A stretch of DNA of 42,216 nucleotides from DATCVR01 sp036566745 (GCA_036566745.1 DATCVR010000112.1:1-42216); one strand, 5' to 3'; shown: positions 19,053 to 28,264, counted from the first letter of the stretch. Numbers and translations are program-made. Notes: generated by a model from the sequence alone, not told the origin.

Positions 19053-19433
19053 TCAGCTGGCGACGTCGAACCCGCGCGCCGCGCACTCCGCGACCAGGAA
19101 CTCCTGCATGACGTCCGGCTGATACACCACGGCGTCCCCGGCGTCCCACGGCATGGACTCCCACTCCCGGAGCATCCCGTCAAGCCCGTTGCGCTCGGCC
19201 AGCAGACACGCCGCCTGCGGATACATGGCGTCCTTCGCCACCTCGGTGTCCCACACCTCGCGCATGACCAGCTCGAACCGGGCCGCCGGATCGTCCGGGA
19301 GCTGCCCCACCGACGAGGTCGACGACGGCGCCGAGCTCGGCGCCGCGCCCTCAGCGTCCCCACCTGTCGAACAGCCAGCCACGGCCACAGCAGCGGCGAC
19401 CACCAAACCCACCCGTATACGCATACTGCGCAT
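19053..19433 (-). CDS. Secreted lipoprotein
   Basis: The 126-residue product begins with a basic n-region, a hydrophobic core and a lipobox (VGLVVAAAVAVAGC, lipidated Cys at 21). A Ser/Thr/Gly linker and a helical domain with two further cysteines follow (about 50-126). It should be anchored to the outer face of the host membrane. It sits just downstream of the lysis cassette, so it may be a lysogenic or late surface protein, for instance interfering with superinfection (inference). The ATG at 19433 follows AGGGG; the longer frame to 19490 has no ribosome site. Confidence 0.75.
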   Translation of the reverse strand: MRSMRIRVGLVVAAAVAVAGCSTGGDAEGAAPSSAPSSTSSVGQLPDDPAARFELVMREVWDTEVAKDAMYPQAACLLAERNGLDGMLREWESMPWDAGDAVVYQPDVMQEFLVAECAARGFDVAS

Positions 19434-19470
19434 GATCGCCCACCCCTGCGACACGCGGCAACGACGAAAG

Positions 19471-19520
19471 GGCCCCCGCGGACCCGACACCCATCCCCGA
19501 GCGTCAGGCCCACGGGGGCC
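19471..19520 (-). terminator. Terminator between lysis genes and lipoprotein gene
   Basis: GGCCCCCGCGG (19471-19481) pairs with 19510-19520 (10 of 11) over a long loop. Read on the minus strand the stem is followed by CTTTCG. It ends the late operon after the gene whose stop is 19554. Confidence 0.6.
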
Positions 19521-19553
19521 GGCATGGGGAAGGGCCCGCCGAAGCGGACAAGA

Positions 19554-19829
19554 TCAGGAACCGGCGTGCTGGCCCCGGTACGCCTCCACGTCCGGGGCGG
19601 CAGCCAGCCACGGCACGTACTTCTGGAGGAACGACTCGACGACCGGCAACGCCATGACCCGAGTCACGCCGGCCGCGACCCCCAGGGCCACACCGGCGCC
19701 TCCGGCGGCGGCCGCCGCGTCGTGCTGGGTGGCTGCCTCGTAGATCAGCGGCGCACCAGCGGCCAGCATGAGAACCGCCTGGACAGTGGTTCGGATCGTG
19801 CGGCGCGCCGCATCGGTCAGCTTGAACAT
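19554..19829 (-). CDS. Putative holin
   Basis: The 91-residue product has two hydrophobic stretches (about 13-33, TTVQAVLMLAAGAPLIYEA, and 38-62, AAAAGGAGVALGVAAGVTRVMALPVV) and a short polar C-terminus. Size, two helices and position directly after an endolysin and a second membrane protein fit a phage holin, which would permeabilise the membrane for endolysin release. The ATG at 19829 follows GGAG. Holins share little sequence, so the assignment rests on topology and context. Confidence 0.7.
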   Translation of the reverse strand: MFKLTDAARRTIRTTVQAVLMLAAGAPLIYEAATQHDAAAAAGGAGVALGVAAGVTRVMALPVVESFLQKYVPWLAAAPDVEAYRGQHAGS

Positions 19830-19843
19830 GGGTAGCTCCTCGA

Positions 19844-20107
19844 TCAGTCGATGAGTTCAGCCGGCCACGGCGGAGGCGGTGGCGGCAGCCGCCTATAGAT
19901 GTGGTCGACAAGGTCGCGGCTGTACCGCCAGAGGATCGCGTTCTTCGTTTCCAGCAGGTCGACCCGCGTCTCGACGGCCGCCAGGCGCCCGTTCTCGGCG
20001 GCCTGGCGTGCCTGCCGGGTGGTCCGGCGTGTCGCCCACCACGTCAGAAAAGACCCCGCGAGGCCGGCAACCGCGCCGATGACAGCGACGGTCACCCCCT
20101 CGCTCAC
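19844..20107 (-). CDS. Single-helix membrane protein of the lysis cassette
   Basis: The 87-residue product has one N-terminal membrane helix (about 3-24, GVTVAVIGAVAGLAGSFLTWW), a basic stretch, a short coiled coil (AENGRLAAVETRVDLLETKNAILWRYSRDLVDHIYRRL) and a run of prolines. Small actinophage lysis-cassette proteins with this layout serve as holin partners or antiholins. The GTG at 20107 overlaps the endolysin stop (GTGA). Confidence 0.65.
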   Translation of the reverse strand: MSEGVTVAVIGAVAGLAGSFLTWWATRRTTRQARQAAENGRLAAVETRVDLLETKNAILWRYSRDLVDHIYRRLPPPPPPWPAELID

Positions 20108-20862
20108 CCCGCGGCCTCGGAGTCCTGCTCGCTGCCGACGGGCAACTCGGGGAGCTCGTCGACGATCACCGCGGGGACCTTCGCGACGGCCGCCGCTACC
20201 CTCGCCGACGCCTGGCCGCCGAGTTCCTCCGCGATGGCCCGGACCGCGGTCTCGATACGGCGGACGCGGGTGCCGGTGTCGGCGGAGTCCTGGATCCACA
20301 TGACGTCCTCACCGCCCCGCCGCACCTTCATCTGCGCGGTCCGAAGGGCGCCGTTGGTGGCGATGACGTCGCGGCTGTTCGCGCTCAACGTGCCGACGTT
20401 GCCCACGGCGGCGATGATCGCGTTCAACTTCTCGTCAAGGGCCCGGTACTCGGCACTGGACATTTCTTCGTCTCCTCCTGTGTCAGGGAGCGCCTGGAAG
20501 ACCCGGACGCCGTTGATGTCCTCCGACCAGCCCACGTACCGGTGTGGCCACGTGAAGGTGTCGAGGCTGCTGTTACCGACGCGGCCGGAGCGGGGAACGT
20601 CGGTGGAGCGGAACCGCCCGCCGCCGAGAGAGATGGCGACGTGGCCGTGTCCGGAGGCTCCGCCGGTCCACCACATCGGCACACCCGGCGGTGGGTTCCG
20701 GTCTCCGGGGTGCCGGTGCTGGGCCGCCGCCCACGCGATGGCGGCGCTCCGGTACACAGCGGCGATGTCGAAGCAGCTCCGCACGAACTTCAAACACATC
20801 GCCGTGTCGAAGCGGTCGACGTTGTTGGCCCAGGCGATCGCCTGGGCGGGGGTGCGCACCAT
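20104..20862 (-). CDS. Endolysin (CHAP/NlpC-type cysteine peptidase)
   Basis: The N-terminal half of the 252-residue product has the cysteine-peptidase layout: AMCLKFVRSCF with C23 as probable nucleophile, GHGHVAISLGGGRFRSTD with H74 as probable base. It should cleave peptide bonds in host peptidoglycan. The C-terminal half (about 125-252) is helical, with no obvious cell-wall-binding repeat, and may serve binding or oligomerisation. No signal peptide is present, as expected for holin-dependent release. The ATG at 20862 follows GGAGG. Confidence 0.8.
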   Translation of the reverse strand: MVRTPAQAIAWANNVDRFDTAMCLKFVRSCFDIAAVYRSAAIAWAAAQHRHPGDRNPPPGVPMWWTGGASGHGHVAISLGGGRFRSTDVPRSGRVGNSSLDTFTWPHRYVGWSEDINGVRVFQALPDTGGDEEMSSAEYRALDEKLNAIIAAVGNVGTLSANSRDVIATNGALRTAQMKVRRGGEDVMWIQDSADTGTRVRRIETAVRAIAEELGGQASARVAAAVAKVPAVIVDELPELPVGSEQDSEAAG

Positions 20863-20890
20863 GGGAGGCGCCTCCTGGGCATGGGTCGGG

Positions 20891-20915
20891 CCTCCGCCCG
20901 GGAACCCGGGGGAGG
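20891..20915 (-). terminator. Hairpin after gene 20935
   Basis: CCTCC-G-CCCGGG pairs with CCCGGG-G-GGAGG across a two-base loop (20891-20915), one mismatch in an otherwise continuous stem. It lies between the stop at 20935 and the endolysin start and may separate or tune the two. Confidence 0.5.
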
Positions 20916-20934
20916 TGAGCAGAGCGGGGGAGAG

Positions 20935-21261
20935 CTACAGGGGCAGGACGGTGCGGCTCACCGACAACGGCCAGTGCTCCTCAACGGCGGCCGCGATCGC
21001 CGCATCCGTCAGACCGGACACGTCCAACTGGCCCTCCAGGTCGAGAGCCACAGCGTCCGTGACCTGATCGGAGGCCAGCACCGCGGACCGCAACCCCGGA
21101 GCCTCAAAGTCGCGCTCGAGGATCGCCCGGGCCAGCGAGTAGGACGCATCCCCGACCGGGTCTGTCGTGGAGTGCTGGGTGGCGCACATGCGGATCGCGG
21201 CCCGGACCCTGCCGCCCAGGGCGGGGTCCGTTTCGGCGAGGGCGACAGCTGTCAGGTCCAT
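20935..21261 (-). CDS. Hypothetical protein ahead of the lysis cassette
   Basis: The 108-residue product is helical (MDLTAVALAETDPALGGRVRAAIRMCATQ, SLARAILERDFEAPGLRSAVLASDQVTDAVALDLEGQLDVSGLTDAAIAAAVEEHWPLS) with no known motif. The ATG at 21261 follows AAGGA. It lies between the serine recombinase (opposite strand) and the endolysin. Small helical proteins are often found here in actinophages, but I assign no function. With a divergent recombinase upstream, it needs a promoter in 21262-21428. Confidence 0.55.
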   Translation of the reverse strand: MDLTAVALAETDPALGGRVRAAIRMCATQHSTTDPVGDASYSLARAILERDFEAPGLRSAVLASDQVTDAVALDLEGQLDVSGLTDAAIAAAVEEHWPLSVSRTVLPL

Positions 21262-21361
21262 GCGTGTGTGTCCTTCGTGGTGTGTCCGGCTGCGGTAGAC
21301 CCCAACGCCACATGGCCCACTCCAGGAAAGGGCGTCAGGATAGAGTCACTTTCGGCATTTC

Positions 21362-21390
21362 TTGACGCATGTCCTGTCGGGTCTTAGAGT
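21362..21390 (+). promoter_or_regulatory. Promoter of the serine recombinase gene
   Basis: Plus strand: -35 TTGACG (21362-21367), 17 bp, -10 TAGAGT (21385-21390). A CTAGAC half-site (21395-21400), like half of one CTAG box, lies just downstream at the expected transcription start. Confidence 0.65.
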
Positions 21391-21428
21391 CCAACTAGAC
21401 ATTTTCCTGGGTGGGAGGGAGCTCAACA

Positions 21429-21995
21429 GTGCGAGTCGGCTACGTCAGGGTCAGCACCGTCGACCAGAACACCGTCCGCCAGCTCGACGGCATCACCGTC
21501 GACCGGACATTCACCGATAAGGCCTCCGGCAAAGACACCACCCGCCCGAAGCTGGACGAGCTGCTGGCGTTCGTCCGCGCAGGCGACACCGTCACGGTCC
21601 ACTCGATGGACCGGCTCGCACGCAACCTCGACGACCTGCGCCGCCTGGTGCGGACATTGACCGCCAAGGGCGTCCGGGTCGAGTTCATCAAGGAGCACCT
21701 GACCTTCACCGGAGAGGACTCACCGATGGCCACATTGCTGCTGTCGGTCATGGGTGCCTTCGCCGAGTTCGAACGCTCCCTGATCCTCGAACGCCAGCGA
21801 GAGGGCATAGCCGCCGCCAAGCAACGCGGCGCCTATACCGGCCGCAAACCCGCACTCACCGCCGAGCAGGCCCACCAGCTACGGCAACGCGCCGCGGCCG
21901 GCGAACCGAAGTCGGCGCTAGCTCGAGAGTTCGGCATCAGCCGCGAGACGGTGTACTCCTACCTGCGGGCCGACACGACACCGATCCCTAGTTGA
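21429..21995 (+). CDS. Small serine recombinase (resolvase/invertase family)
   Basis: The 188-residue product has the Ser-recombinase catalytic domain (VRVGYVRVSTVDQ, probable nucleophile S9; SMDRLARNLDDLRRLVRTL; then the long E helix with MGAFAEFERSLILERQREGIAAAK) and a C-terminal Hin-like HTH (ALTAEQAHQLRQRAAAGEPKSALAREFGISRETVYSYLRA). At this size it resembles resolvases and DNA invertases, not the large phage serine integrases. The GTG at 21429 follows GGGAGG. It runs opposite to the virion operon, with its 3' end overlapping the tail gene by eight bases. It might resolve multimers of a plasmid-like prophage, or invert tail DNA. Confidence 0.88.
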   Translation: MRVGYVRVSTVDQNTVRQLDGITVDRTFTDKASGKDTTRPKLDELLAFVRAGDTVTVHSMDRLARNLDDLRRLVRTLTAKGVRVEFIKEHLTFTGEDSPMATLLLSVMGAFAEFERSLILERQREGIAAAKQRGAYTGRKPALTAEQAHQLRQRAAAGEPKSALAREFGISRETVYSYLRADTTPIPS

Positions 21996-24201
21996 GGGGA
22001 CGGACAGCGAGGGACTGATCGAGGTCCCCGGGCGTGCCACGCATGGCGATACCGACGACCAGGCACCGCGACGACAGCCCCATCCCAGGGTGCTCGACCT
22101 GAATGTGGTCCCCGTGCTGGAGACGCGGGTCCGGTTCCGAGAGAGACAGGTTCCGGATGATCGGCCGCACCTCGGCGACCTCATCGGCCAACCACGCCGT
22201 GTACGCGGCCACGTCGGTGTCCTGCCGCCACCGCGACGACGGCAACGTCAACCAAGTCTGCCCGCCAGGCGGGTCCTCCTCGTTGACGACGATCTCGGTT
22301 TCCTCGTCGCCCCAGATGTGAACCTGTTTGGCCATGAGGACCGGGCCGCCGCCGATGAGCTGAACGTCCGGCGGCGAGAGCGTGCCCGGCACGTAGGACA
22401 GGTTGACCTTGACCCGGTCGGCCTCTACCGGGGTCACCGTCACGGTGAACGTTCCGTAGGTGCCGGCGAGGTTGTAGTTCCGGTCGATGTACGACCCGCC
22501 CGGGCAGGAAACCCCGATGCCGGGGCCGCCGGAGCCGCCGGAGCCGATGACGATGTACGAGCCGCTGATCTTGTCGCACTGCATCCGGGTCACGGAGGTG
22601 TCCAACGCGAGCGCGTCCCCGACGAGGTCCTCGAACCACGTTGCACCACCGAATGAGGCGTCAATCTCCTCGAGCTCGAACCGGCGCTCGGACTCCGGCG
22701 ACAAGGCGGTGACCCACCCCGTCGTGGTGTAAGTCCGCCGCACGGTCGGCCGGTAGAACGGGACCGCGACGTGGCTGTACTTCTGGGCCGCGGCTTTCGA
22801 CCACAGCACGTCGGCGAGCTCGTCTGTGGCGGTCACCGTGGCAGCGATCGGCTGGGCGAGGTCGGTCAGGGTCTCCCGGTTCCGGAACACCAGCTCGCCG
22901 GCCTCGGTGAACCACGCCGCGCCGCCCTCAGCGGACGCGATCTCGGTGAACAGGCTCCACCGGTCCTCGTCGACCACCTCCGGAGTACAGGTCAACCTGT
23001 TCAGCGACGGGTCAGCCAGGAACGTCGGCCGCCAATCAGCGATGTGGTCACCCGGCGGCATCGTCTGCCCGATAGGGACGGTCCACACGCACGCGCCAGC
23101 CATGCGGCCACCCACGCGGACCCGGCTTGCGTTCCCCGAGGGGACGGTGCCGGAAGCCATGGTGCCGGTTGCGGTCTGCCCATCGGGGGTCTGCAACGTG
23201 ACCCGGAGGAACGGGTCGCCGCCGACGAACACGGTCGAGGCGATGAGCCGCGACGCACCCGACCAGCTCCCGGTCAGGGCCGCCGGGGTGGACGTGACGC
23301 CTGCCTGCCGCACTCGGGCCTGCATGTTCCCCGCGGTGGAACACTCCAGGCTGATGTATGTCCCGTCGGCCCACTCGATCCGCACATACGCGGACCTCCC
23401 GAGGGTGGAGTCGAACAGGCCTTGCAGGACGAACGTCCGGGCCGCCCATGGGGGAGCGCTGCTCGGCGCGTACGAGCGTTCGGCGGTGCTGGTGGGCCAC
23501 ACCCCCCACCCCCACGGCGCGGCCTCCCACGGGTCACCCGACGCCAGCGGCATGTCCACGGGGACGCCGCGCCCAGGGACCGAGTAGTAGCCGCCCTGAT
23601 ACGGGGCCAGGAGGTGCGCCGGTGGCATGGATTCCGTCTGCCACGACTTGGCGCCCATCGACGGGTTCGGTGTGGACTCGAAGCCGGCCCCGCGGGCGAT
23701 GTGGTCCATTGCCCACAGCGCCGTCAGGGACAGCTTGCGTGTCGCCCCCGCGCCGGACGGCGACGGGTGCATCAGGTTGGCCGCCGGGTCCATAGACACC
23801 CGGGAGTGCATGCGCACCGCGGGGTCCTGGATGGTCAGCTCGGCGGCCGCGTCCAACGCTGATCCGTCGACGGCGTACGCCTGGCCGGTGAACACCGGCA
23901 CCTCCGCGCCGCCGAACCCGGTGGAGATGGTGACGTCGGCCTCGACCTCGGGCGCGGTCGGGGCGACCCCGAACGGCGTCAACGGCACCTCCGCGACCTC
24001 CGCCGACGGGGACACGATCAGCCGCCCCGACGCGATCGACATTCCGTTGACGCCGCGCACCTGCGCGGGTAGCCCGCCCGTGATCTGACGAGTGAGCTCC
24101 CATTCGTCGACGTCGATACCGGCCGCCCCCTCGATGACGACGGTGTGTGTCGGTGCGGACTCGTCGAAGCTGGTAGGCCATCCGGCGGGGGTGGGCTGCA
24201 C
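21988..24201 (-). CDS. Large minor tail / tail-tip protein
   Basis: The 737-residue product follows the tape measure and a distal-tail-like gene, the position of the tail hub or receptor-binding component in siphoviruses. The N-terminal part (about 15-190) is beta-rich with 'ITGGLPAQVRGVNGMSIASG' and 'AYAVDG...LTIQDPAVRMHSRV', as in hub proteins; the middle (about 230-370) has a lectin-like jelly-roll look (STLGRSAYVRIEWADGTYISLECS, GDPFLRVTLQTPDGQ). The C-terminus returns to hub-like sequence (LSLSEPDPRLQHGDHIQVEHPGMGL). Attachment or wall penetration is inferred from order. The GTG at 24201 follows GGAGG. Confidence 0.75.
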   Translation of the reverse strand: MQPTPAGWPTSFDESAPTHTVVIEGAAGIDVDEWELTRQITGGLPAQVRGVNGMSIASGRLIVSPSAEVAEVPLTPFGVAPTAPEVEADVTISTGFGGAEVPVFTGQAYAVDGSALDAAAELTIQDPAVRMHSRVSMDPAANLMHPSPSGAGATRKLSLTALWAMDHIARGAGFESTPNPSMGAKSWQTESMPPAHLLAPYQGGYYSVPGRGVPVDMPLASGDPWEAAPWGWGVWPTSTAERSYAPSSAPPWAARTFVLQGLFDSTLGRSAYVRIEWADGTYISLECSTAGNMQARVRQAGVTSTPAALTGSWSGASRLIASTVFVGGDPFLRVTLQTPDGQTATGTMASGTVPSGNASRVRVGGRMAGACVWTVPIGQTMPPGDHIADWRPTFLADPSLNRLTCTPEVVDEDRWSLFTEIASAEGGAAWFTEAGELVFRNRETLTDLAQPIAATVTATDELADVLWSKAAAQKYSHVAVPFYRPTVRRTYTTTGWVTALSPESERRFELEEIDASFGGATWFEDLVGDALALDTSVTRMQCDKISGSYIVIGSGGSGGPGIGVSCPGGSYIDRNYNLAGTYGTFTVTVTPVEADRVKVNLSYVPGTLSPPDVQLIGGGPVLMAKQVHIWGDEETEIVVNEEDPPGGQTWLTLPSSRWRQDTDVAAYTAWLADEVAEVRPIIRNLSLSEPDPRLQHGDHIQVEHPGMGLSSRCLVVGIAMRGTPGDLDQSLAVRPLN

Positions 24202-24202
24202 G

Positions 24203-25060
24203 TCATACCTCCATCAGGGTCACGGTGTAGTCAGAACGCGGATCGGGCGACGCCGCCCGGAGCTGCTCGGGAACGTCCAAGATCGACACCCGCGGCAGCC
24301 CTTCACCGGGTAGCCACCCGCCGAGCGCCGCCGCAGTCTCCGCGGCTCGCAGGAGACCGAAGTGCCCCGACACGGTGGGCGACCCCGCGATCAGCACCCG
24401 AGCCGACACCGCCGCGGCCGGGGCCGCTACGGGTGCCGTGGCCACGTACTGCCAGGTCGTCGACGACGACGCCACCGACGCCCCCAGGCCGGACATGATC
24501 GCGCCCGCGGCGTCGAAGAACTCGACCGACACCGTGGCGGGGCTGGCGACGCCGACGATGACCCACGCCGAGGCGCCATACGTGCGGCCCGGCAGGACCG
24601 GCATGTGCGGGCTGGCGGCGACCGCCCCCGCAGGGACGGCCACCCCCGGCTCGGAGATGACCCGCCCCGTGCTGTCGGTGATCTGTACCGGCGACCGGGT
24701 CAACACCGCCGAGAGGGGGGAGTACACCTCCCACCCCGGCCGGGTCTCCCCGGCCGAGTACGGCGCGGCGGTCTCCGGGGGGAGCATGTTCCGCCGCGCC
24801 GCAGACGCCTCGTACCACCAGAACGGCCCCGGACCGTGGACGCCGTGGAACAGGGCGAGGAGGTTGGCCACATCGTCGGGGGAGGCCCACGGAATCGACC
24901 ACTGAAACTCGCGGCCGGCCAGCGCCCCAATCTGCACCTTCGCCCGGCCCATGAGGGACCGCCGAACGGTCACCTTCCGGTACCGGTGAGCGGGGATATT
25001 CGGCGCCGGAGCCCGAACCTCCAGGAGCCGACCAAGTGGACCTATCCACGTCGAGGTCAC
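24203..25060 (-). CDS. Distal-tail-like minor tail protein
   Basis: The 285-residue product directly follows the tape measure, the usual place of the Dit protein. The N-terminal part (about 1-95, with FQWSIPWASPDDVANLLALFHGVHGPGPFWWYE) resembles such adaptors, and the remainder (about 120-250) looks like a carbohydrate-binding jelly roll (PHMPVLPGRTYGASAWVIVGVASPATVSVEFFDAAG). It should connect tail tube and tip and may bind cell-wall sugars. The GTG at 25060 overlaps the tape-measure stop (GTGA). Confidence 0.7.
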   Translation of the reverse strand: MTSTWIGPLGRLLEVRAPAPNIPAHRYRKVTVRRSLMGRAKVQIGALAGREFQWSIPWASPDDVANLLALFHGVHGPGPFWWYEASAARRNMLPPETAAPYSAGETRPGWEVYSPLSAVLTRSPVQITDSTGRVISEPGVAVPAGAVAASPHMPVLPGRTYGASAWVIVGVASPATVSVEFFDAAGAIMSGLGASVASSSTTWQYVATAPVAAPAAAVSARVLIAGSPTVSGHFGLLRAAETAAALGGWLPGEGLPRVSILDVPEQLRAASPDPRSDYTVTLMEV

Positions 25061-28000
25061 TTTCTCCCCCAGGGTGCCGGCAGTTGGGCGCCGAGGTCGC
25101 CCCCGGTGCGGAGGGCGTCATCGACGATGTCGAACGCGGCTCGCCCGTCGCGGGTGACGAGCTGCGCGGGCCGCCTTGAGGTGGCCTCCATCAGGGCGGC
25201 CAGGTCCCGTAGTAGTTCCCGGTCCCGGTCGTCGAGGACAGCGGTCACGCTCTCCGCGGGCGCGGCCATCGCCGACGGTGCGGTCAACGTGGCGACCGGT
25301 ATGTCTGCCCCGGCGAATGGCGACGCACCGGACTGCATAGCCAGCCCGGACGACTGCGCCGCCCCGGCTGGCTTCGGGATCGAGCCGCTCATCTTCGGGT
25401 AGAACCACACCGTGCGGGGCCGGGCCACGGATGCGAGCTCGCGCTCGGCCTGCCCGATCCCGGTCACGTCGATGCCGGCCTCTGCCCGGGCCCGCCGCCC
25501 GTCGAAGGCGTTTAGTTCGCCCTGCGCGCCCTGGACGACCGGTGTTGCCTTGTCCGATGCGTCGAGGACCGTGACCACGTCGTCGGGGATGAGCCCGTAG
25601 GCGTCGGCGAGCGCCTCGGCGGCTTCCTTGCTGCCGAGGGCCTGCGTGGCGGTGGCCACGAACGAATCACGGACCCGCTGCGACGCCAGGCGGGCAGCGT
25701 CGAGCCCACCGGCAGCGTCGGAGCCGTTGGCGATGGCCAGATCGCGGGCAGCTTGAGCCTCCGAAGCCATAGCGCCGGTGGCGTCGGTGACGGCCTGCCA
25801 CAGCCTCCACCCGGCGTCGGTGGTGGTGTCGATCGCACCCGACGAGGTGAACAGCGCCGCCGTGTTCCCGCCGGCGGCCTCGGTGGCGGCGACGAACGCC
25901 TCCTCGACGCGGCGGACCGCCTCATTGGCCCGGCCCTGCGCCTCCTCCAGCGTGAACGTGCCACCGGACAGCACCGTGAGGGCGTCGTTCAGTGCGCGCG
26001 CCTTCGTGTCCGCTGACGCGGTCTCGTCGGAGAGGACACTCATGGAATCGGTGAGCGTCTGCACCTTCGGGTCGGCGTCGGACATTGCACCGCTGGCGTC
26101 AAGGATCGCGGAGGCCTGCTCCTCGATCGCGTCGCGCTGGGCGTCGACGAATGTGGTCAGCAGCTCGACCTGACCGCTCGTCCCGGACAGGAGCGTCCCG
26201 AACTCCTCCCACGACCCCGCCCCGGACTGGATCGCACCCAGCACGGCCATTTGGGCTTGTGCGTTGCCGTCGGCGGCCGCCGTCACGTCGGCCATAGACA
26301 GCCCAGCAGAGGTGAGCTGGGCGGCGTAGGTGTCCCAGATGTTCCCGGCCCCGAGAGCGGCCTCCTGCGCCTGCTGGACGGCCTCGGAGATGCGTTCCTG
26401 GGCGTCGATGTTCCCCAGCGCGGCCGCGGTGACGTCGCTGGTGGCCACGCCCAGCTCGCGGGCGGCGTCGAGCGCCCCGGACTCGGCCGCGGCCTTCGCC
26501 ACGAGCGCCTCAGTCTCCCGGGTTATGGCCCCGGTCCGCTGGTCCAGAGTGGCACCCAGCGTCTCGGCGGCCGCCTCCTGCTCGGCGGCGGCCTGCTTCG
26601 CCTCCATGTGCTTCTGGGCGAGGAACCCCAGCGCGAGGGACACCCCGGCGATGGCGACACCGAGCGGCCCACCCATGACGGTGAGCAGCCCGGAAGCCGC
26701 CGACCGGAGCCCGGCCCCGGCGCTACGGCCGATCGCGGACGCCAGCGACGCAACGCCACCGTTGGCGGCGCCCTTGGCGGCGTCACCGAAGTACATGGTG
26801 CGCAGCGCGGCAGCGTCGAGGCCGTCGCGGATACCCCGCACAGCGCCGCCCAGGTTGTCCTTGACGGCCGTCCCCAGGCTGGTGATCTGGGGCCGCGCCA
26901 GCGACAGGGCGAGGAACGCCAGACCGGCAGCCTGCACCGGAGCGGGCAGGTCCGCCAGCCACCCCACAAGGTCACCAACGATCTCGACCGCGGGCCCGAT
27001 CTGCTGCACCAGGAACTGGACCCCTTCACCGGCGCCCATCAGGAGGTCACCGGCGACCCCAAGGACACCCTCGCCCTCGGTGAACGCCTCCCACAGGTTC
27101 CCCACCCACTCGCGGGCGTCGGCGAACACCGGCCCGACGTGGTCGGCCACGCTCGACGCCAACCGCATCACGGCCGGGATGGCTTCGCCGCCGATGAAGT
27201 CGACAAGCTTGGTCTTGAGGGTCCGCCCAAACGCGGTGATCCGGGCCTGGGCGGTGTCGTTGAGGGTGTTACCCATCTCCGTCGCGGCGCCCGCAACGTC
27301 GGTCAGGCTGGACTCTGTCGCGATCAGCGATTCGAGGAACCGCGGAATCTCCGACACGGACAGGTCCTCGAGCGGGGTGCCGAACAGGGCAATGGCGGTG
27401 TTCGCCCGGGCCGACGGCGACTCGATGGCCAGCAGCCCCTTGACGATCTGGTCGAACGCCCCGGATGCGGTGGCGCCACCGGCGAGGACCTTGTCGGACA
27501 TCTCCTCGGCGTTGAGGCCGATGGCCTCATACGCGGCCACGCTGGTGGCGGACATGTCGGTGGCGCGGATGGTGAATTCCTTCACCGCGTCGCCGGTCTT
27601 GTCGATGCCGTACATGCCCTGCTGGGAGGCCGTGGCGAGCAGCCCGAACGCCCGCGGCCCGTCGATGCCGAGCGCGGAGAAGAACTGCCCGTACTCGTCG
27701 GCGGCGTCGAGGAGGTCGCCCTCCAGCCCGGGCATTGTCTTGGCGGACGCGGCGGCGATGAGGTCGAACGCCTCGTCGATGTCCTTCGCGAGCCCGTTGC
27801 GGACCGCCTGCCCGGCGATCTGAGTAACCCTGGTGACGTCCTCGCCCATGATCGTCGCCAGGTCGAGGGCCTTCGCCCCGGCGCGGGACAGCTCCTCGTC
27901 GCTGATGTCGCCAAGGTCGCCCATCTGCACGATGAGCCCACGGACGGCCTCGTTGACGTGCCCCATGTTGTCGCCGTAGGCGCTGGAGTACAGCCCGCCG

Positions 28001-28260
28001 GCCACCTCACCGACGCGGGCGGACTCCTCCTCGGTGAGCCGCAGTTGGGCGGACACCTTGGCGTTCGCGGCCTCCACGTCGACCGCAGCGACGAAGCCGG
28101 CCCCGAGCGCGGCGGCGATCCCCGTACCGATCACGCCACCGGCAGCGGCGGCGCGGCCACCGAACCCCGACAGTTTCCCCTCGGCGCTGTTCAGGCCTTG
28201 GTCGAACCTCGAATCGTCCAGCTGGAGGTATCCGACGAGCTCGCCGATGTTGAGCGACAC
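25057..28260 (-). CDS. Tail tape measure protein
   Basis: At 1067 residues it is the longest protein in the window. It has a globular start (IGELVGYLQLDDSRFDQGLNSAEGKLSGFGG), then long Ala-rich helices, two hydrophobic clusters (about 34-55 and around residues 525-550), and the MxDxxxxVxxFTIRAxDMS-type segment typical of siphovirus tape measures. It sets tail length and leaves with the DNA; at about 1.5 angstroms per residue the tail would be roughly 160 nm (family rule, inference). The GTG at 28260 follows AGGAAGG; the longer frame to 28293 has no site. Confidence 0.92.
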   Translation of the reverse strand: MSLNIGELVGYLQLDDSRFDQGLNSAEGKLSGFGGRAAAAGGVIGTGIAAALGAGFVAAVDVEAANAKVSAQLRLTEEESARVGEVAGGLYSSAYGDNMGHVNEAVRGLIVQMGDLGDISDEELSRAGAKALDLATIMGEDVTRVTQIAGQAVRNGLAKDIDEAFDLIAAASAKTMPGLEGDLLDAADEYGQFFSALGIDGPRAFGLLATASQQGMYGIDKTGDAVKEFTIRATDMSATSVAAYEAIGLNAEEMSDKVLAGGATASGAFDQIVKGLLAIESPSARANTAIALFGTPLEDLSVSEIPRFLESLIATESSLTDVAGAATEMGNTLNDTAQARITAFGRTLKTKLVDFIGGEAIPAVMRLASSVADHVGPVFADAREWVGNLWEAFTEGEGVLGVAGDLLMGAGEGVQFLVQQIGPAVEIVGDLVGWLADLPAPVQAAGLAFLALSLARPQITSLGTAVKDNLGGAVRGIRDGLDAAALRTMYFGDAAKGAANGGVASLASAIGRSAGAGLRSAASGLLTVMGGPLGVAIAGVSLALGFLAQKHMEAKQAAAEQEAAAETLGATLDQRTGAITRETEALVAKAAAESGALDAARELGVATSDVTAAALGNIDAQERISEAVQQAQEAALGAGNIWDTYAAQLTSAGLSMADVTAAADGNAQAQMAVLGAIQSGAGSWEEFGTLLSGTSGQVELLTTFVDAQRDAIEEQASAILDASGAMSDADPKVQTLTDSMSVLSDETASADTKARALNDALTVLSGGTFTLEEAQGRANEAVRRVEEAFVAATEAAGGNTAALFTSSGAIDTTTDAGWRLWQAVTDATGAMASEAQAARDLAIANGSDAAGGLDAARLASQRVRDSFVATATQALGSKEAAEALADAYGLIPDDVVTVLDASDKATPVVQGAQGELNAFDGRRARAEAGIDVTGIGQAERELASVARPRTVWFYPKMSGSIPKPAGAAQSSGLAMQSGASPFAGADIPVATLTAPSAMAAPAESVTAVLDDRDRELLRDLAALMEATSRRPAQLVTRDGRAAFDIVDDALRTGGDLGAQLPAPWGRK

Positions 28261-28264
28261 GGGA

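Noticed and set aside
21411..21428. Earlier GTG at 21411 as start of the serine recombinase
   Set aside because: It overlaps the GGGAGG ribosome site used by the GTG at 21429, and the family consensus begins with the VRVGYVRVS strand.
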